DNA from: Andreprevotia chitinilytica DSM 18519
GTDB taxonomy: Bacteria; Pseudomonadota; Gammaproteobacteria; Burkholderiales; Chitinibacteraceae
DNA length: 64,000 nucleotides
Direction of reading: 5' to 3'
Assembly: GCF_000711875.1 (NCBI RefSeq)
Contig: NZ_JONM01000012.1
Location: 61,396-125,395 of the forward strand
Shown here: piece after piece, positions 1 through 8,090 of the stretch
Layout of the letters: each line of letters opens with the position of its first letter
Numbering within the stretch: position 1 is the stretch's first letter
Notes under the pieces: model-generated
Databases searched by the model: none
What the model saw: only the letters and a program-made list of their open reading frames with translations
What the model was told of the DNA's origin: nothing
Made by a program: the position numbers and the translations under genes

Positions 1-1131
1 CGAGATGACTGCGCGGTACTGGCACGCGCACAAGCCAAGCAAATCGAAATCATGGTGCAGCTGCAAGATGGCCGGCAGCGCATGTGGCGTATTCAGCGCC
101 AGCCACTGTTCGATGCCGAGGGCAATCTGGACGGCCTGGCCGGCTTCGTCACCGACATTACGGACGACTGGCAAGTGCGTTGCGAGCTGAAGACCATCTC
201 GCTGCGGGAAAGCAATTGGTGGAAGGCGCTGAAGAGCCACGCCTTGCTGGCCACCATGAATCAGAACGGCCACTACACCTATGTGAGCGAGCAGCTTTGC
301 CAGCTGGTGGGGCGACCCGCCACCACGCTGCTCGGCCAAGGCCACGCCACGCTGGGCTGGATCGCCGAAGGGGTCGATTTCAACTACCTGCTGGCGCTGG
401 CAGCCCAAGGCAAACCGGCATCGTTCGAGTTTTCCGGCACCACCGGTAACGGCACGCGCTTCTGGGCGCACTCGCTGGTGATCTCGCTCGGGTCATCCGA
501 TGGCGACAATCAACGCTTTGTCGAAGTAGTCTCGGATCAGGGCGAAGGACGGAATGTGGCGCTGAAACTCGCCGCCACCAACACGCAACTGACCCGCACC
601 GTGAATGAAAACGTCGAACTGATCGCCCGGCTCGATCATTTGACGCGCACCGATACGCTGACGGGCCTGTTCAACCGACGCTCATTTCAGGAACGCGCAG
701 CGCAAGAGCGAACCCGCAGTACACGCTTGAAGCAGCCCATCGCCTTGCTGGTGCTCGACATCGACCACTTCCGGCAAATCAACGATCAGCACGGCCACGC
801 GGCCGGCGATCAAGTGTTGGTGCAGCTGGCGGAAATCTGCCGCAGCACCTGCCGCGCTGTGGATGTGCTGGCGCGAATCGCCGGCGAAAAATTCGCCCTG
901 CTGCTGCCGGACACCAACCTCAGCGCCGCCGAAGTGATTACGGAACGCCTGCGCAGCACATTGGCGGAACGCGCAGTACCAATACCGGAACAACAGCCTG
1001 TTCAATTCACCGTGAGCATCGGCCTGACCAGCTGGCTGGCCGAAGAAACCTTCAGCGCCGCCTTGGCTCGCGCCGATCAGGCACTTGCGCAGGCCAAAGC
1101 GGATGGGCGGAATCGGGTGGTTTCGGGGTGA
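1..1131 (+). CDS. PAS-GGDEF signalling protein, 5' end outside window
   Basis: The reading frame is open from base 1, so the N-terminus is missing. The visible part has the tail of a PAS/PAC unit (about residues 18-60, ending in DITDDW), a second PAS-like stretch (about 75-175), a short helical linker and a C-terminal GGDEF domain starting at DTLTGLFNRRSF. Family knowledge: GGDEF domains make cyclic di-GMP from two GTP. The signature here reads AGEKF (bases 880-894) instead of GG[DE]EF, with Lys at the fourth position, so catalytic competence is doubtful. It may be a weak enzyme, a GTP-binding sensor or a regulatory pseudo-enzyme. Domain identity is secure; activity is uncertain. Confidence 0.9.
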   Translation, partial: RDDCAVLARAQAKQIEIMVQLQDGRQRMWRIQRQPLFDAEGNLDGLAGFVTDITDDWQVRCELKTISLRESNWWKALKSHALLATMNQNGHYTYVSEQLCQLVGRPATTLLGQGHATLGWIAEGVDFNYLLALAAQGKPASFEFSGTTGNGTRFWAHSLVISLGSSDGDNQRFVEVVSDQGEGRNVALKLAATNTQLTRTVNENVELIARLDHLTRTDTLTGLFNRRSFQERAAQERTRSTRLKQPIALLVLDIDHFRQINDQHGHAAGDQVLVQLAEICRSTCRAVDVLARIAGEKFALLLPDTNLSAAEVITERLRSTLAERAVPIPEQQPVQFTVSIGLTSWLAEETFSAALARADQALAQAKADGRNRVVSG

Positions 1132-1135
1132 GATA

Positions 1136-1166
1136 CAAAGGCCAGCGCTTTTGCCGCGCTGGCCCA
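1136..1166. terminator. Hairpin between convergent genes
   Basis: Stem GGCCAGCGC / GCGCTGGCC with a 7-nt loop lies just after the GGDEF gene stop and just before the minus-strand gene stop. On the minus strand it is followed by a T-containing run (TTTGTAT), so it probably ends minus transcription and possibly plus transcription. Confidence 0.55.
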
Positions 1167-1178
1167 ATGCCATCAAAG

Positions 1179-1454
1179 CTAACGCCGATCCGTCGTCTGA
1201 TTCACGGCTAGCGGCGCGCCAAGCCGTTGCAGCGTCTCGAAGCGGGTTGTATCCAGCCCGAAATGCCATTCCTCCGACAAATACGCGCCGACTCGCGCTA
1301 AGGCGTGCAGATCAGATTCCGGTTCGGCGATGCCGACCATCGCACGGAACACACTGCCCAGCTGGGCGATGCGATCCAGACCGATGTCGGCGATGTCATT
1401 GAAATCACTGGTGGTCAGTTTGGGGGCGGTGGAAGGGCAATGACGATCAAGCAT
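1179..1454 (-). CDS. Small hypothetical protein
   Basis: A small acidic, helical protein of about 91 residues, with no domain I recognise. It is the downstream member of a two-gene minus-strand unit. I chose the ATG at 1454, which overlaps the upstream gene's TGA by 8 bp (translational coupling) and has a weak GGCGG upstream. An ATG at 1475 is also in frame and would add seven residues. The sequence contains short Ala/Leu-rich helices (around SDFNDIADIGLDRIAQLG and EPESDLHALARVGAYL). Its size and helical make-up resemble the upstream partner's, which suggests a paired function. Function unknown. Confidence 0.55.
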   Translation of the reverse strand: MLDRHCPSTAPKLTTSDFNDIADIGLDRIAQLGSVFRAMVGIAEPESDLHALARVGAYLSEEWHFGLDTTRFETLQRLGAPLAVNQTTDRR

Positions 1455-1713
1455 GACGACCGCCAATGCGTGCATAACGCGTGTTGAGTGAGGCGGTTAG
1501 GCGATCAGTGAGTGGCAATGTCTGCATCGCGGCATGGTGTCGCTCTGCCAGCCGGCGACCATCGCGTACCAATTGATAGCCGACGCTGCGTTGATCGATC
1601 AGCGAGGTCAAGATCGTAAAAATCTGATCCAGCTCAGCAAAGCCGTCGCGGGCTAGTGCGATGAGGTGGCCAGGGTCGGGTGGTGCGGGGGTGGAATGTT
1701 GGGAGATGGGCAT
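1447..1713 (-). CDS. Small hypothetical protein, first gene of pair
   Basis: 88 residues; a Pro-rich N-terminus (STPAPPDPG) is followed by two or three predicted helices (LIALARDGFAELDQIFTIL and later). The ATG at 1713 is chosen over an upstream in-frame start because a strong GGAGG lies 5 nt before it. The gene follows a 230-nt hairpin-rich leader, and the complement of the Shine-Dalgarno region occurs upstream, so translation may be controlled by RNA structure. I do not recognise a family. The short helical pair with a long leader loosely recalls the small unknown genes of pseudomonads (DUF3077/DUF6124 type), but that is only an impression. Confidence 0.6.
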   Translation of the reverse strand: MPISQHSTPAPPDPGHLIALARDGFAELDQIFTILTSLIDQRSVGYQLVRDGRRLAERHHAAMQTLPLTDRLTASLNTRYARIGGRHA

Positions 1714-1945
1714 GGGGGCCTCCGATAACTGCGGGTTTGGTTCCCGCCGCTTCGCTCTCAAACGAAGGTGGCGGGCGCAAGGAAGGGTTGAGAGACCGGC
1801 GTTATCGGAAACCGGCAGCCCGAAGGCTCCCTGCCAAGGCCCGCCGCAGAGGACGTACCAAGGGCATGGTGGACATAAAAATAGCTGCGAAACGCAGCTT
1901 GTCCGCCGACAACGATCAGGCTCTCAAACCTGGTCACGCTATTGA
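1714..1945 (-). ncRNA. Candidate structured 5' leader / riboregulator
   Basis: Read on the minus strand, the leader of the small gene pair contains in order: a GCTGCG-TTT-CGCAGC hairpin followed by TATTTTT (terminator-like, around 1878-1900); a GGCAG...CTGCC stem closed by AGCC-TTCG-GGCT, a UUCG tetraloop (around 1812-1833); and a CCCGCC...GGCGGG stem with CTTCG/CGAAG inside (around 1744-1777). CCGATAAC (complement of 1801-1808) can pair with GTTATCGG (complement of 1722-1729), which overlaps the GGAGG Shine-Dalgarno (1719-1723). These pairings are read by eye and no folding was run. An RNA that masks the ribosome site is inference. Confidence 0.45.
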
Positions 1946-2010
1946 ACGCGACAGCTCAAAAGTATCCCAGCCGTTCCGGCTTGGTCAAGCCGAACCACCA
2001 GGTACCAACC

Positions 2011-2109
2011 GTAGCCCGGACAGCTCGCTGGCCGGGGTGACAATGCGGGCAAGCGCAACCCACCGTGGATACCTGAACCAACCCCGGCCGCAAAATGCGT
2101 CCGGGCTAC
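2011..2109. repeat. REP-type palindrome, family A, copy 1
   Basis: Starts GTAGCCCGGACAGC and ends CGTCCGGGCTAC, with CCCCGGCC-type inner arms: a degenerate member of the family seen best at 9957-10031. It lies in the 715-bp gene-free stretch 1714-2428, which otherwise holds the leader RNA, a second palindrome at 2131-2208 and, from 2209 to 2428, nothing I recognise. Confidence 0.8.
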
Positions 2110-2130
2110 ATGGACTGCATCTTTAGATGC

Positions 2131-2208
2131 GTAGGGCGGAACACCCGAAGGGCGTTCCGCCGCACACGACAGCCGGCGGATCGCCCCGTGCGGGGTGATC
2201 CGCCCTAC
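2131..2208. repeat. Double-hairpin palindrome (GTAGGGCGGA type)
   Basis: Outer ends GTAGGGCGGA and TCCGCCCTAC are inverted. Inside are two hairpins, GGCGGAAC...GTTCCGCC and GGCGGATC...GATCCGCC. It is a second intergenic repeat type next to family A copy 1. No other full copy is seen in this window. Confidence 0.7.
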
Positions 2209-2428
2209 GTGCGGCATTTCAATACGTGCAAAAGATCGTGAACCGCTTTGTACCCGCGCGGAGCCAAGCGACCTTTGCCCACTGAGTTTGCGGGTTACGC
2301 CGAGGGCTAACCCGTGCTACATGCATTGCAAAAAAGAATCCTGAAATGTGCCTCGAATGCACCCGGTGCGGTCCATTTGATCGGACAATCACCAACGCCC
2401 GATCTCAAACAGGCCCAGCCAATCCCAC

Positions 2429-2968
2429 ATGAAATACGCCGCCTTCTTTCGTAACGTCAATCTGGGCCGGCCGAATTCGCCGAGCAGGGTTCAACTTGAG
2501 CAGGCCTTTCTGGTTGCCGGTGCCGGCACGGCGCATTCGTTTCTCACCAACGGCACGCTGGTCTTTTCGATTCCAGCGAACGCCGATCCCTCCGCGACCT
2601 TGGCTGCAGCGATCGAACACATGCAGCGCACATGCGGGCTCAAGGAGCCGGGATTCGTGCGGTCAGTCGATTATTTGCGCGAGCTGGTGGCGAGTGATCC
2701 ATTCGCGTCGGTCGACCCAAGCACGGTCTACGCGTGCTGCGCGACCTTTCTCCATGCGGATATGCCGGCTCCGCCTGCCGTCCCCTTGGTATCCAAACGC
2801 GAGGATGTGGAGGTGCTCCGTTTTACCGATGGCGAGGCGTTGAGCCTGTGCCGCAAGATCGGCAACACGCCGGGTAGCCCGAATGCCTTTCTGGAAAAAC
2901 ACTTTGCGTTGCCAGCCACGACGCGCAACTGGAACACCGTTGTGCGGCTGGTGCAAAAGCATGGCTAG
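2429..2968 (+). CDS. DUF1697 family protein
   Basis: 179 residues, full length for the family. The N-terminal motif YAAFFRNVNLGR corresponds to the usual 'lLRGINVGG' start, followed by FLTNGTLVFS (the 'SGNVVF' motif) and a C-terminal TRNWNTVVRL, all hallmarks of DUF1697. The family is cytosolic and of unknown function. The ATG at 2429 opens directly on the conserved domain. It is a single gene with no obvious operon partner; the next gene starts about 95 bp downstream. Confidence 0.85.
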   Translation: MKYAAFFRNVNLGRPNSPSRVQLEQAFLVAGAGTAHSFLTNGTLVFSIPANADPSATLAAAIEHMQRTCGLKEPGFVRSVDYLRELVASDPFASVDPSTVYACCATFLHADMPAPPAVPLVSKREDVEVLRFTDGEALSLCRKIGNTPGSPNAFLEKHFALPATTRNWNTVVRLVQKHG

Positions 2969-3062
2969 TCAGCACAACGTGCCGCAGTCGTTATGCGAAT
3001 AAAATAGGACGATTGGCAACGGGCGATCTGCTCGCTGCACGCCTTCACACTTGAATAGATCG

Positions 3063-3302
3063 ATGACCACTCCGCAAGCTAACAACCCGCTGCACGGCGT
3101 CACCCTGGAACAGATGTTGATCGATCTGGTCGACTTTTGGGGCTGGGAAGCGCTGGGCCGCAAAATCAATATCCGCTGTTTTCAGGTTGATCCCAGCATC
3201 AAATCCAGCCTGACCTTTTTGCGCCGCACGCCTTGGGCGCGGCAGGAAGTGGAAGCGCTGTATGCCTATTGCGTGCAGCGGTATGGCGGTGGTAACCGTT
3301 AA
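3063..3302 (+). CDS. VF530 family (DUF2132) DNA-binding-like protein
   Basis: 79 residues. It has the VF530 signature [12 protein letters not shown] near the start, then [19 protein letters not shown] and [12 protein letters not shown], the highly conserved core of this small helical family (the structure of Vibrio VF530 suggested DNA binding). I start at the ATG at 3063 rather than the TTG at 3051, because the conserved region begins soon after and [12 protein letters not shown] is the usual type of N-terminus. No strong Shine-Dalgarno is visible. Exact cellular role unknown. Confidence 0.85.
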   Translation: MTTPQANNPLHGVTLEQMLIDLVDFWGWEALGRKINIRCFQVDPSIKSSLTFLRRTPWARQEVEALYAYCVQRYGGGNR

Positions 3303-3325
3303 ACGCTTGTTCAAAGGCTCGTTTG

Positions 3326-3453
3326 CATGCACGGCTTCAGCCTTGTTCAGCGATTCGGGGGAGAGAGTGGAGAAAAGTCCACCAGACTTGGTAGCACCCT
3401 CACCCCCGCCCCTCTCCCACTAATAGCTGAGCAAGGCTGAAGCCTTGCACGCG
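3326..3453. repeat. Inverted-repeat element (GGCTTCAGCCTTG type)
   Basis: Left arm 3326-3351 (GCACGGCTTCAGCCTTGTTC core) and right arm 3426-3453 are inverted copies with about three mismatches. Between them are purine/pyrimidine-rich tracts (GGGGGAGAG and CCCCTCTCCC) that also pair. The gene-free stretch 3303-3709 further holds a perfect-stem hairpin at 3638-3657 (CTACCCG...GGGTAG); nothing else is recognisable. Confidence 0.7.
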
Positions 3454-3709
3454 AGGGAGAGGGGAGAAAATCTGCTGGCAAGAGAACGTGAACAGGATCT
3501 TGGGCCTATTGTTCGCCCGTAAGTATGGACAAATTTTCTGCTCTCCGACCGCTACGCCATCACCAATCCTGACATGCTAAAGAACGTATTCACCCTCGGA
3601 TTCGTCGTCTGAAGCACCACGCATTCGGGGGCTGGAACTACCCGCTATAGTGGGTAGCACACCTGCATCAACCGGGTGGTGAATGCACACAAGGGAGAGG
3701 GGCATTTTG

Positions 3710-4474
3710 ATGTTCAAGGCTGTCGTGATGACATTGGCCCTGCTCGCGGCTGAGGCAACCCCGGCAGCGGGATGCCCGGCTGATCAGCCCTGCCGCATCA
3801 CACTCTCCAATGGTGAATGGCCGCCTTTTTTCTCTGAGCATTTGAAAGGCGGCGGCATCTTCTCGCGGCTGGTGGTCGAGGCCTACCAGCAGCAAGGCAT
3901 CACCGTCGTCTATGGCTATCGGCCGTGGGTTCGCGCTTATAGCGAGGCACAAGCCGGCGAATTCGACGGCACGGTGGGCCTGGCCCCCAATCCGGAACGC
4001 CTCAACTCGTTCCTGTTCAGCGATCCGGTGGTTTACGTGGAGATGGTGTTTTTCCACCGCAGAGGCCGTCACTTCAGCTGGAACACGCTCGCTGATCTCT
4101 CGCCGTATCTGATCGGCACCACGCGCGGCAATTTTTATTCCGATGAATTCGATAGGCTGCACAAAGCAGGCAAGCTCAGGGTGGACGAGAGCGCGAACGA
4201 GGAAGTGTTCAACTTTCGCAAATTGCTGAACGGGCGCGTCGACCTTTTCCCCATCGACCGTCACGTTGGCGAATACCTGCTCAAGACCCGGTTCACCCCA
4301 CAAGAGCGGGAACAACTGACCTATGACCACAAAGTGTTCTGGAAGGCCCCGCTGCATCTGCTGATCTCGCGCCGTGCCAAAAACGGCCCACAGCTGATCA
4401 GCGTTTTCAACCAAGGCTTGCAGAAGATGAAAAGTAGCGGCGAATATCAGCGGATTGTCGATGACAAACCGTGA
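3710..4474 (+). CDS. Periplasmic amino-acid-type solute-binding protein
   Basis: 254 residues, SBP_bac_3 (PAAT) fold. The N-terminal hydrophobic stretch (about residues 1-20, cleavage near PAAG-C) is a signal peptide. The mature part begins with ITLSNGEWPPFF and contains FDGTVGLAPNPERLNSFLFS and a second-lobe TTRGNFYSDEF, typical of the two-lobed binding proteins. The ATG at 3710 is preserved by GGGAGAGG about 8 nt upstream; the in-frame ATG at 3683 has no such site. No permease or ATPase genes are adjacent, so it may be an orphan sensor/scavenger of the kind common in pseudomonads and neisserial relatives. Ligand unknown. Confidence 0.8.
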   Translation: MFKAVVMTLALLAAEATPAAGCPADQPCRITLSNGEWPPFFSEHLKGGGIFSRLVVEAYQQQGITVVYGYRPWVRAYSEAQAGEFDGTVGLAPNPERLNSFLFSDPVVYVEMVFFHRRGRHFSWNTLADLSPYLIGTTRGNFYSDEFDRLHKAGKLRVDESANEEVFNFRKLLNGRVDLFPIDRHVGEYLLKTRFTPQEREQLTYDHKVFWKAPLHLLISRRAKNGPQLISVFNQGLQKMKSSGEYQRIVDDKP

Positions 4475-4621
4475 TGAGGCAGCGTAACGCGCCCTCTCCT
4501 GCCGCGCTGGGCGCAACCGCTTCCTATTAGTCGTTTTTGGGCAATTTCCCAACAAAAAAGGCGATCTGCAACCCTAGGGTGATGAATGTACTTGTGCCAA
4601 CTTAGCTCCTTGATTAATCAT

Positions 4622-4635
4622 TGAAAGCGCTTTCA
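4622..4635. promoter_or_regulatory. LacI-family-type operator upstream of beta-helix gene
   Basis: Perfect 14-bp palindrome TGAAAGCGCTTTCA, 34 bp before the ATG of the carbohydrate-binding secreted protein and just before its Shine-Dalgarno. The central CG palindrome is the classic LacI/GalR-family operator form. Repression relieved by a sugar is inference. No LacI-family gene is in the window. Confidence 0.6.
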
Positions 4636-4669
4636 AAGAAGGCGATTCCAATTGGAGGAGACAAGTAAA

Positions 4670-7261
4670 ATGCAACGACACGATGTACAACAGAGGCCGC
4701 ATCACGTCCGGCAACGGATGGTGGCACTCGCGGTTGCGATGACGACAGCGCTACCCGTCATGCCGGTAGCGCTGTCCTTGAGCACCCTGCCGGTGCCGGC
4801 CGAAGCGGCGACAGCAGTCAGCCTCGGCTATCAGCTGCAATCCGGCGGCGCGGTGCTCTTTTACGCGAACAATGCCCCGTGGGTGGATCTGCACTACACC
4901 ATCAACGGCGGCCCGCAGTTGAATGTGCGGATGGTGAATTCCGGCACCAACAACAGCTATACCGTGACGGGTATTCCGGCAGGCGCAACGGTGAGCTATT
5001 CGTTCACCGTCGGTCAGGCCGTGGGCGCCTATGACACGGCATGGAGCCAGCTGACCTACACCGCAGCCACGCCAGTCCCGACGCCTGCGCCTACGCCGGT
5101 GCCAACACCGGTCCCGACTCCCGCACCTACACCAGTTCCGACACCCGCTCCTACACCGACCCCGGTATCAACGTCGTACGGCGCAACACCGCTCAGCGGT
5201 GGCGTGGTCGCCTTCTATGCCAACGGCGCAGCCTGGGCCGATTTGCACTACACCGTGAACAATGGCGGTCAGGTGAACGTGCGTATGGTGAACAGCGGCA
5301 GCAACAACACGTATCAGATCAGCGGCGTGCCCAACGGCGCGACGGTGCGTTATTCCTTCACTATCGGTCAGGCGAATGGCTCGGCCGCGGATACCGCCTG
5401 GCAGACGCTGACTTATTCGTCCGGCGCCACACCAGTGCCAACCCCGACGCCGACTGCGACACCGACCCCGTCCCCAACGGCAACGCCGGTACCAACGCCG
5501 AAACCAACCGCAACGCCGACACCGGCTCCGACGTCCACCCCCGTACCGACGCCCGTTGCAACCCCAACACCGACACCAGTCCCGACGCCAACACCCACAC
5601 CGACGCCAAGCGGCCCGGTCGACTTCGGCCCGAACATGGTGATCTTCGATCCAAGCACGCCGGCAGCCACCATTCAGGCCAAGCTGGATCAGATCTTTAC
5701 CCAGCAACACACCAACCAGTTCGGCACCGCGCGTTATGCCGTCGCCTTCAAACCGGGTACGTACAACGTCGATGTCAACGTCGGCTTCTATACCCACGTG
5801 CTGGGGCTGGGCCAATCGCCGGATGACGTGCTGATCAATGGCGCGGTGCATGCCGAGGCCGATTGGCTGTCCGGCGAAAACGCCACGCAAAACTTCTGGC
5901 GCTCTGCAGAAAACATGGCGGTGATTCCACCGGGCGGCACCGATCGCTGGGCGGTATCGCAGGCATCGCCGTGGCGGCGCATGCACATCAAGGGCAACGT
6001 CACGCTCTGCTCGCCATTCTGTGGTTGGTCGAGCGGCGGTTTCATCTCCGATACCGTCATCGATGGCCAGATCAGTTCCGGCTCGCAACAACAATGGTTC
6101 AGCCGCAATTCGCAGTGGGGCAGCTGGGTCGGCGGCGTGTGGAACATGGTGTTCTCCGGGGTGATCAACCCGCCAGCCGGCACGTGGCCGAACCCGCCGT
6201 ATACCGTCGTGCCGCAAACACCGGTCGTGCGTGAGAAACCATTCCTCACCATCGATACGGCCGGCAATTACAGCGTGTTCGTCCCGGCGCTGAGCACCAA
6301 CAGCCAAGGCACCACCTGGTTCAACAAGACGGCGCAGGGCCAGTCGATTCCGATCAGCCAGTTCTACGTCGCCAAGGAAGGTGTCGATACCGCGCAGACC
6401 ATCAACCAGGCATTGGCACAGGGCAAAAACCTGTTGCTCACGCCGGGGGTTTACCACCTGACCGACACCATCCATGTGACGCGTGCCGATACGGTCGTGC
6501 TGGGGCTGGGGATTCCGACGCTGGTTGCGGATACCGGTGCCAAGATCATGGATGTGGCCGATGTGGATGGCGTGAAGATCGCCGGCGTGCTGTTCGAAGC
6601 CGGCCCGGTCGATTCGCCGATCCTGCTGCAGGTAGGGCCACCTGGCAGCACCGCCAACCATGCGGGCGATCCGACCTCACTGCATGATATTTATGCGCGG
6701 ATCGGTGGCGTTGCGGCAGGGCTGGCTGACGTGACCATGGAGGTCAACAGCAACAATGTGATCGGCGACAATTTCTGGCTCTGGCGTGCGGATCACGGCA
6801 CCGGTTGGGGCTGGACGGTGAACAAGGCCACCAATGGTCTGATCGTGAACGGTGCCAATGTCACGATGTATGGCCTTGCCGTCGAGCATTACCAGCAGTA
6901 CCAGACGCTATGGAAAGGTAATGGCGGCCGGGTTTACTTCTATCAGAGCGAAGCACCGTACGATGTCCCGGACGATGCCAGCTGGATGAACGGCAGCAGC
7001 AAGGGCTATGCCTCGTACAAGGTGGCGGATAACGTCACCTCGCATGAAGCATGGGGCTCTGGGGTGTATTGCTACTTCAACGTGAATACGGCGGTCACGC
7101 TGGATAACGGGTTTGAAGCACCAACCACGCCCGGCGTGAAGTTCCATGATCTGGTGACGGTCTCGTTGGGCGGCGTGGGCGAAATCACCCACATCATCAA
7201 CAACACCGGTGCGGCGGCGAATACCGCGTCGCAAATCTCGCCGATGACGCAGTATCCATAA
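4670..7261 (+). CDS. Secreted beta-helix glycan-active protein with two CBM modules
   Basis: 863 residues. A long N-region with a signal peptide (cleavage near PAEA-A, about residue 46) is followed by a first carbohydrate-binding module (about 48-130), a PT-rich linker (133-165), a second near-identical module (167-252), a second PT linker (252-315) and a large C-terminal domain (316-863). Both modules share DLHYT, NVRMVNSG and DTAW, resembling CBM56-type beta-glucan-binding modules. The C-terminal part has repeated short turns (FKPGTYNV, LLTPGVYHL, VLGLG) of a right-handed beta-helix like pectate-lyase/GH55 proteins. The ATG at 4670 has GGAGGAG 9 nt upstream. Probably exported and active on, or bound to, beta-glucan; the exact substrate and hydrolytic activity are not shown. 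Confidence 0.75.
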   Translation: MQRHDVQQRPHHVRQRMVALAVAMTTALPVMPVALSLSTLPVPAEAATAVSLGYQLQSGGAVLFYANNAPWVDLHYTINGGPQLNVRMVNSGTNNSYTVTGIPAGATVSYSFTVGQAVGAYDTAWSQLTYTAATPVPTPAPTPVPTPVPTPAPTPVPTPAPTPTPVSTSYGATPLSGGVVAFYANGAAWADLHYTVNNGGQVNVRMVNSGSNNTYQISGVPNGATVRYSFTIGQANGSAADTAWQTLTYSSGATPVPTPTPTATPTPSPTATPVPTPKPTATPTPAPTSTPVPTPVATPTPTPVPTPTPTPTPSGPVDFGPNMVIFDPSTPAATIQAKLDQIFTQQHTNQFGTARYAVAFKPGTYNVDVNVGFYTHVLGLGQSPDDVLINGAVHAEADWLSGENATQNFWRSAENMAVIPPGGTDRWAVSQASPWRRMHIKGNVTLCSPFCGWSSGGFISDTVIDGQISSGSQQQWFSRNSQWGSWVGGVWNMVFSGVINPPAGTWPNPPYTVVPQTPVVREKPFLTIDTAGNYSVFVPALSTNSQGTTWFNKTAQGQSIPISQFYVAKEGVDTAQTINQALAQGKNLLLTPGVYHLTDTIHVTRADTVVLGLGIPTLVADTGAKIMDVADVDGVKIAGVLFEAGPVDSPILLQVGPPGSTANHAGDPTSLHDIYARIGGVAAGLADVTMEVNSNNVIGDNFWLWRADHGTGWGWTVNKATNGLIVNGANVTMYGLAVEHYQQYQTLWKGNGGRVYFYQSEAPYDVPDDASWMNGSSKGYASYKVADNVTSHEAWGSGVYCYFNVNTAVTLDNGFEAPTTPGVKFHDLVTVSLGGVGEITHIINNTGAAANTASQISPMTQYP

Positions 7262-7331
7262 GCTGTCGTATTGATCTGTCGGTATCGGGCCTGCCCCTTG
7301 GCTCGATACTGGCGGGAATCTCGGGAATCTC

Positions 7332-7382
7332 ATCAGGGCTGTGCCGCACGGATCAATGTGTGGCCAGCCCTGATTTCATTTC
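7332..7382 (+). terminator. Rho-independent-like terminator after beta-helix gene
   Basis: ATCAGGGCTG at 7332 pairs with CAGCCCTGAT ending at 7374, with CCGCAC/GTGTGG pairing inside the loop, followed by TTCATTTCT. Confidence 0.6.
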
Positions 7383-7480
7383 TGGCCCCTGCCCGACGCT
7401 GCCGGCGCGCACTACACTGTCGCCAACCGGAGCGCCGTTGTCGCTGCGGCATTGTTAAATCTCTCGGGCTTGTAGAACCG

Positions 7481-8068
7481 ATGACCTTCCTGATCGATCA
7501 ATACCTACCTGTTTTCCAGTTCAGCGAGCGGCATCAATTGCTGGTCGACGCGTCGCCCGCGGCGCTCCTTGATGCGGTCACCTTGCCCGGAACACAGGAA
7601 GACCCTTGGGTGCGCACCGCCATTCAGCTTCGAGAATGGCCGGATCGGGTGTTTGGCAAAGCAGATGGACTCAAGAGCCGGGCCATGTTCGGCCTGCACG
7701 ATTTCACGCCACTGGGGCGCGATTCGGATCGGGAACTGGCGTTCGGCCTGATCGGGAAGTTCTGGCAATCGGACTATGGCTTGGTAGCCATGACCGACCC
7801 GCAGCAATTCGCGGCCTTCAACGAACCCGGCGTCGCCAAGCTGGTGATGAACTTCAGCGCCGAATCGGTGGGTAACGATTTGGAGGGCGGGAATTTGAAT
7901 GGCAGACGCACTACGCTGCGCACCGAGACCCGCGTGTTCTGCAACGACAGCAAATCGCATTTACGATTCACGCCGTACTGGTGGCTGATCCGGCCCGTGA
8001 GCGGCCTGATCCGGCGTCGCATGCTGGCCCGCATTCGGGATGCGGCGGCTGACGTCATCGCGAATTGA
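7481..8068 (+). CDS. Conserved hypothetical protein
   Basis: 195 residues. Starts at the ATG at 7481 (MTFLIDQYLP); the upstream open frame to 7271 looks non-coding. The sequence opens with FSERHQLLVDASPAALLDAV, then ELAFGLIGKFW, GRRTTLRTETRVFC and a basic C-terminus RFTPYWWLIRPVSGLIRRRM. This general pattern, with a ligand-fold-like body and a final helix, resembles conserved proteins possibly of the SRPBCC/START-like type, but I cannot assign a named family. Probably cytosolic; no signal peptide. No clear operon partners. Confidence 0.7.
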   Translation: MTFLIDQYLPVFQFSERHQLLVDASPAALLDAVTLPGTQEDPWVRTAIQLREWPDRVFGKADGLKSRAMFGLHDFTPLGRDSDRELAFGLIGKFWQSDYGLVAMTDPQQFAAFNEPGVAKLVMNFSAESVGNDLEGGNLNGRRTTLRTETRVFCNDSKSHLRFTPYWWLIRPVSGLIRRRMLARIRDAAADVIAN

Positions 8069-8090
8069 TTGGCGGATTGAGCAGTCACCC

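Noticed and set aside
1680..2126. Plus-strand frame over the leader region
   Set aside because: It crosses the leader hairpins and a REP element, is rich in Arg/Ala and has no domain; the sequence makes better sense as minus-strand leader RNA.
5068..5615. PT-rich tandem repeats as a DNA-level repeat element
   Set aside because: They encode Pro-Thr linkers inside the secreted beta-helix protein and stay in frame.
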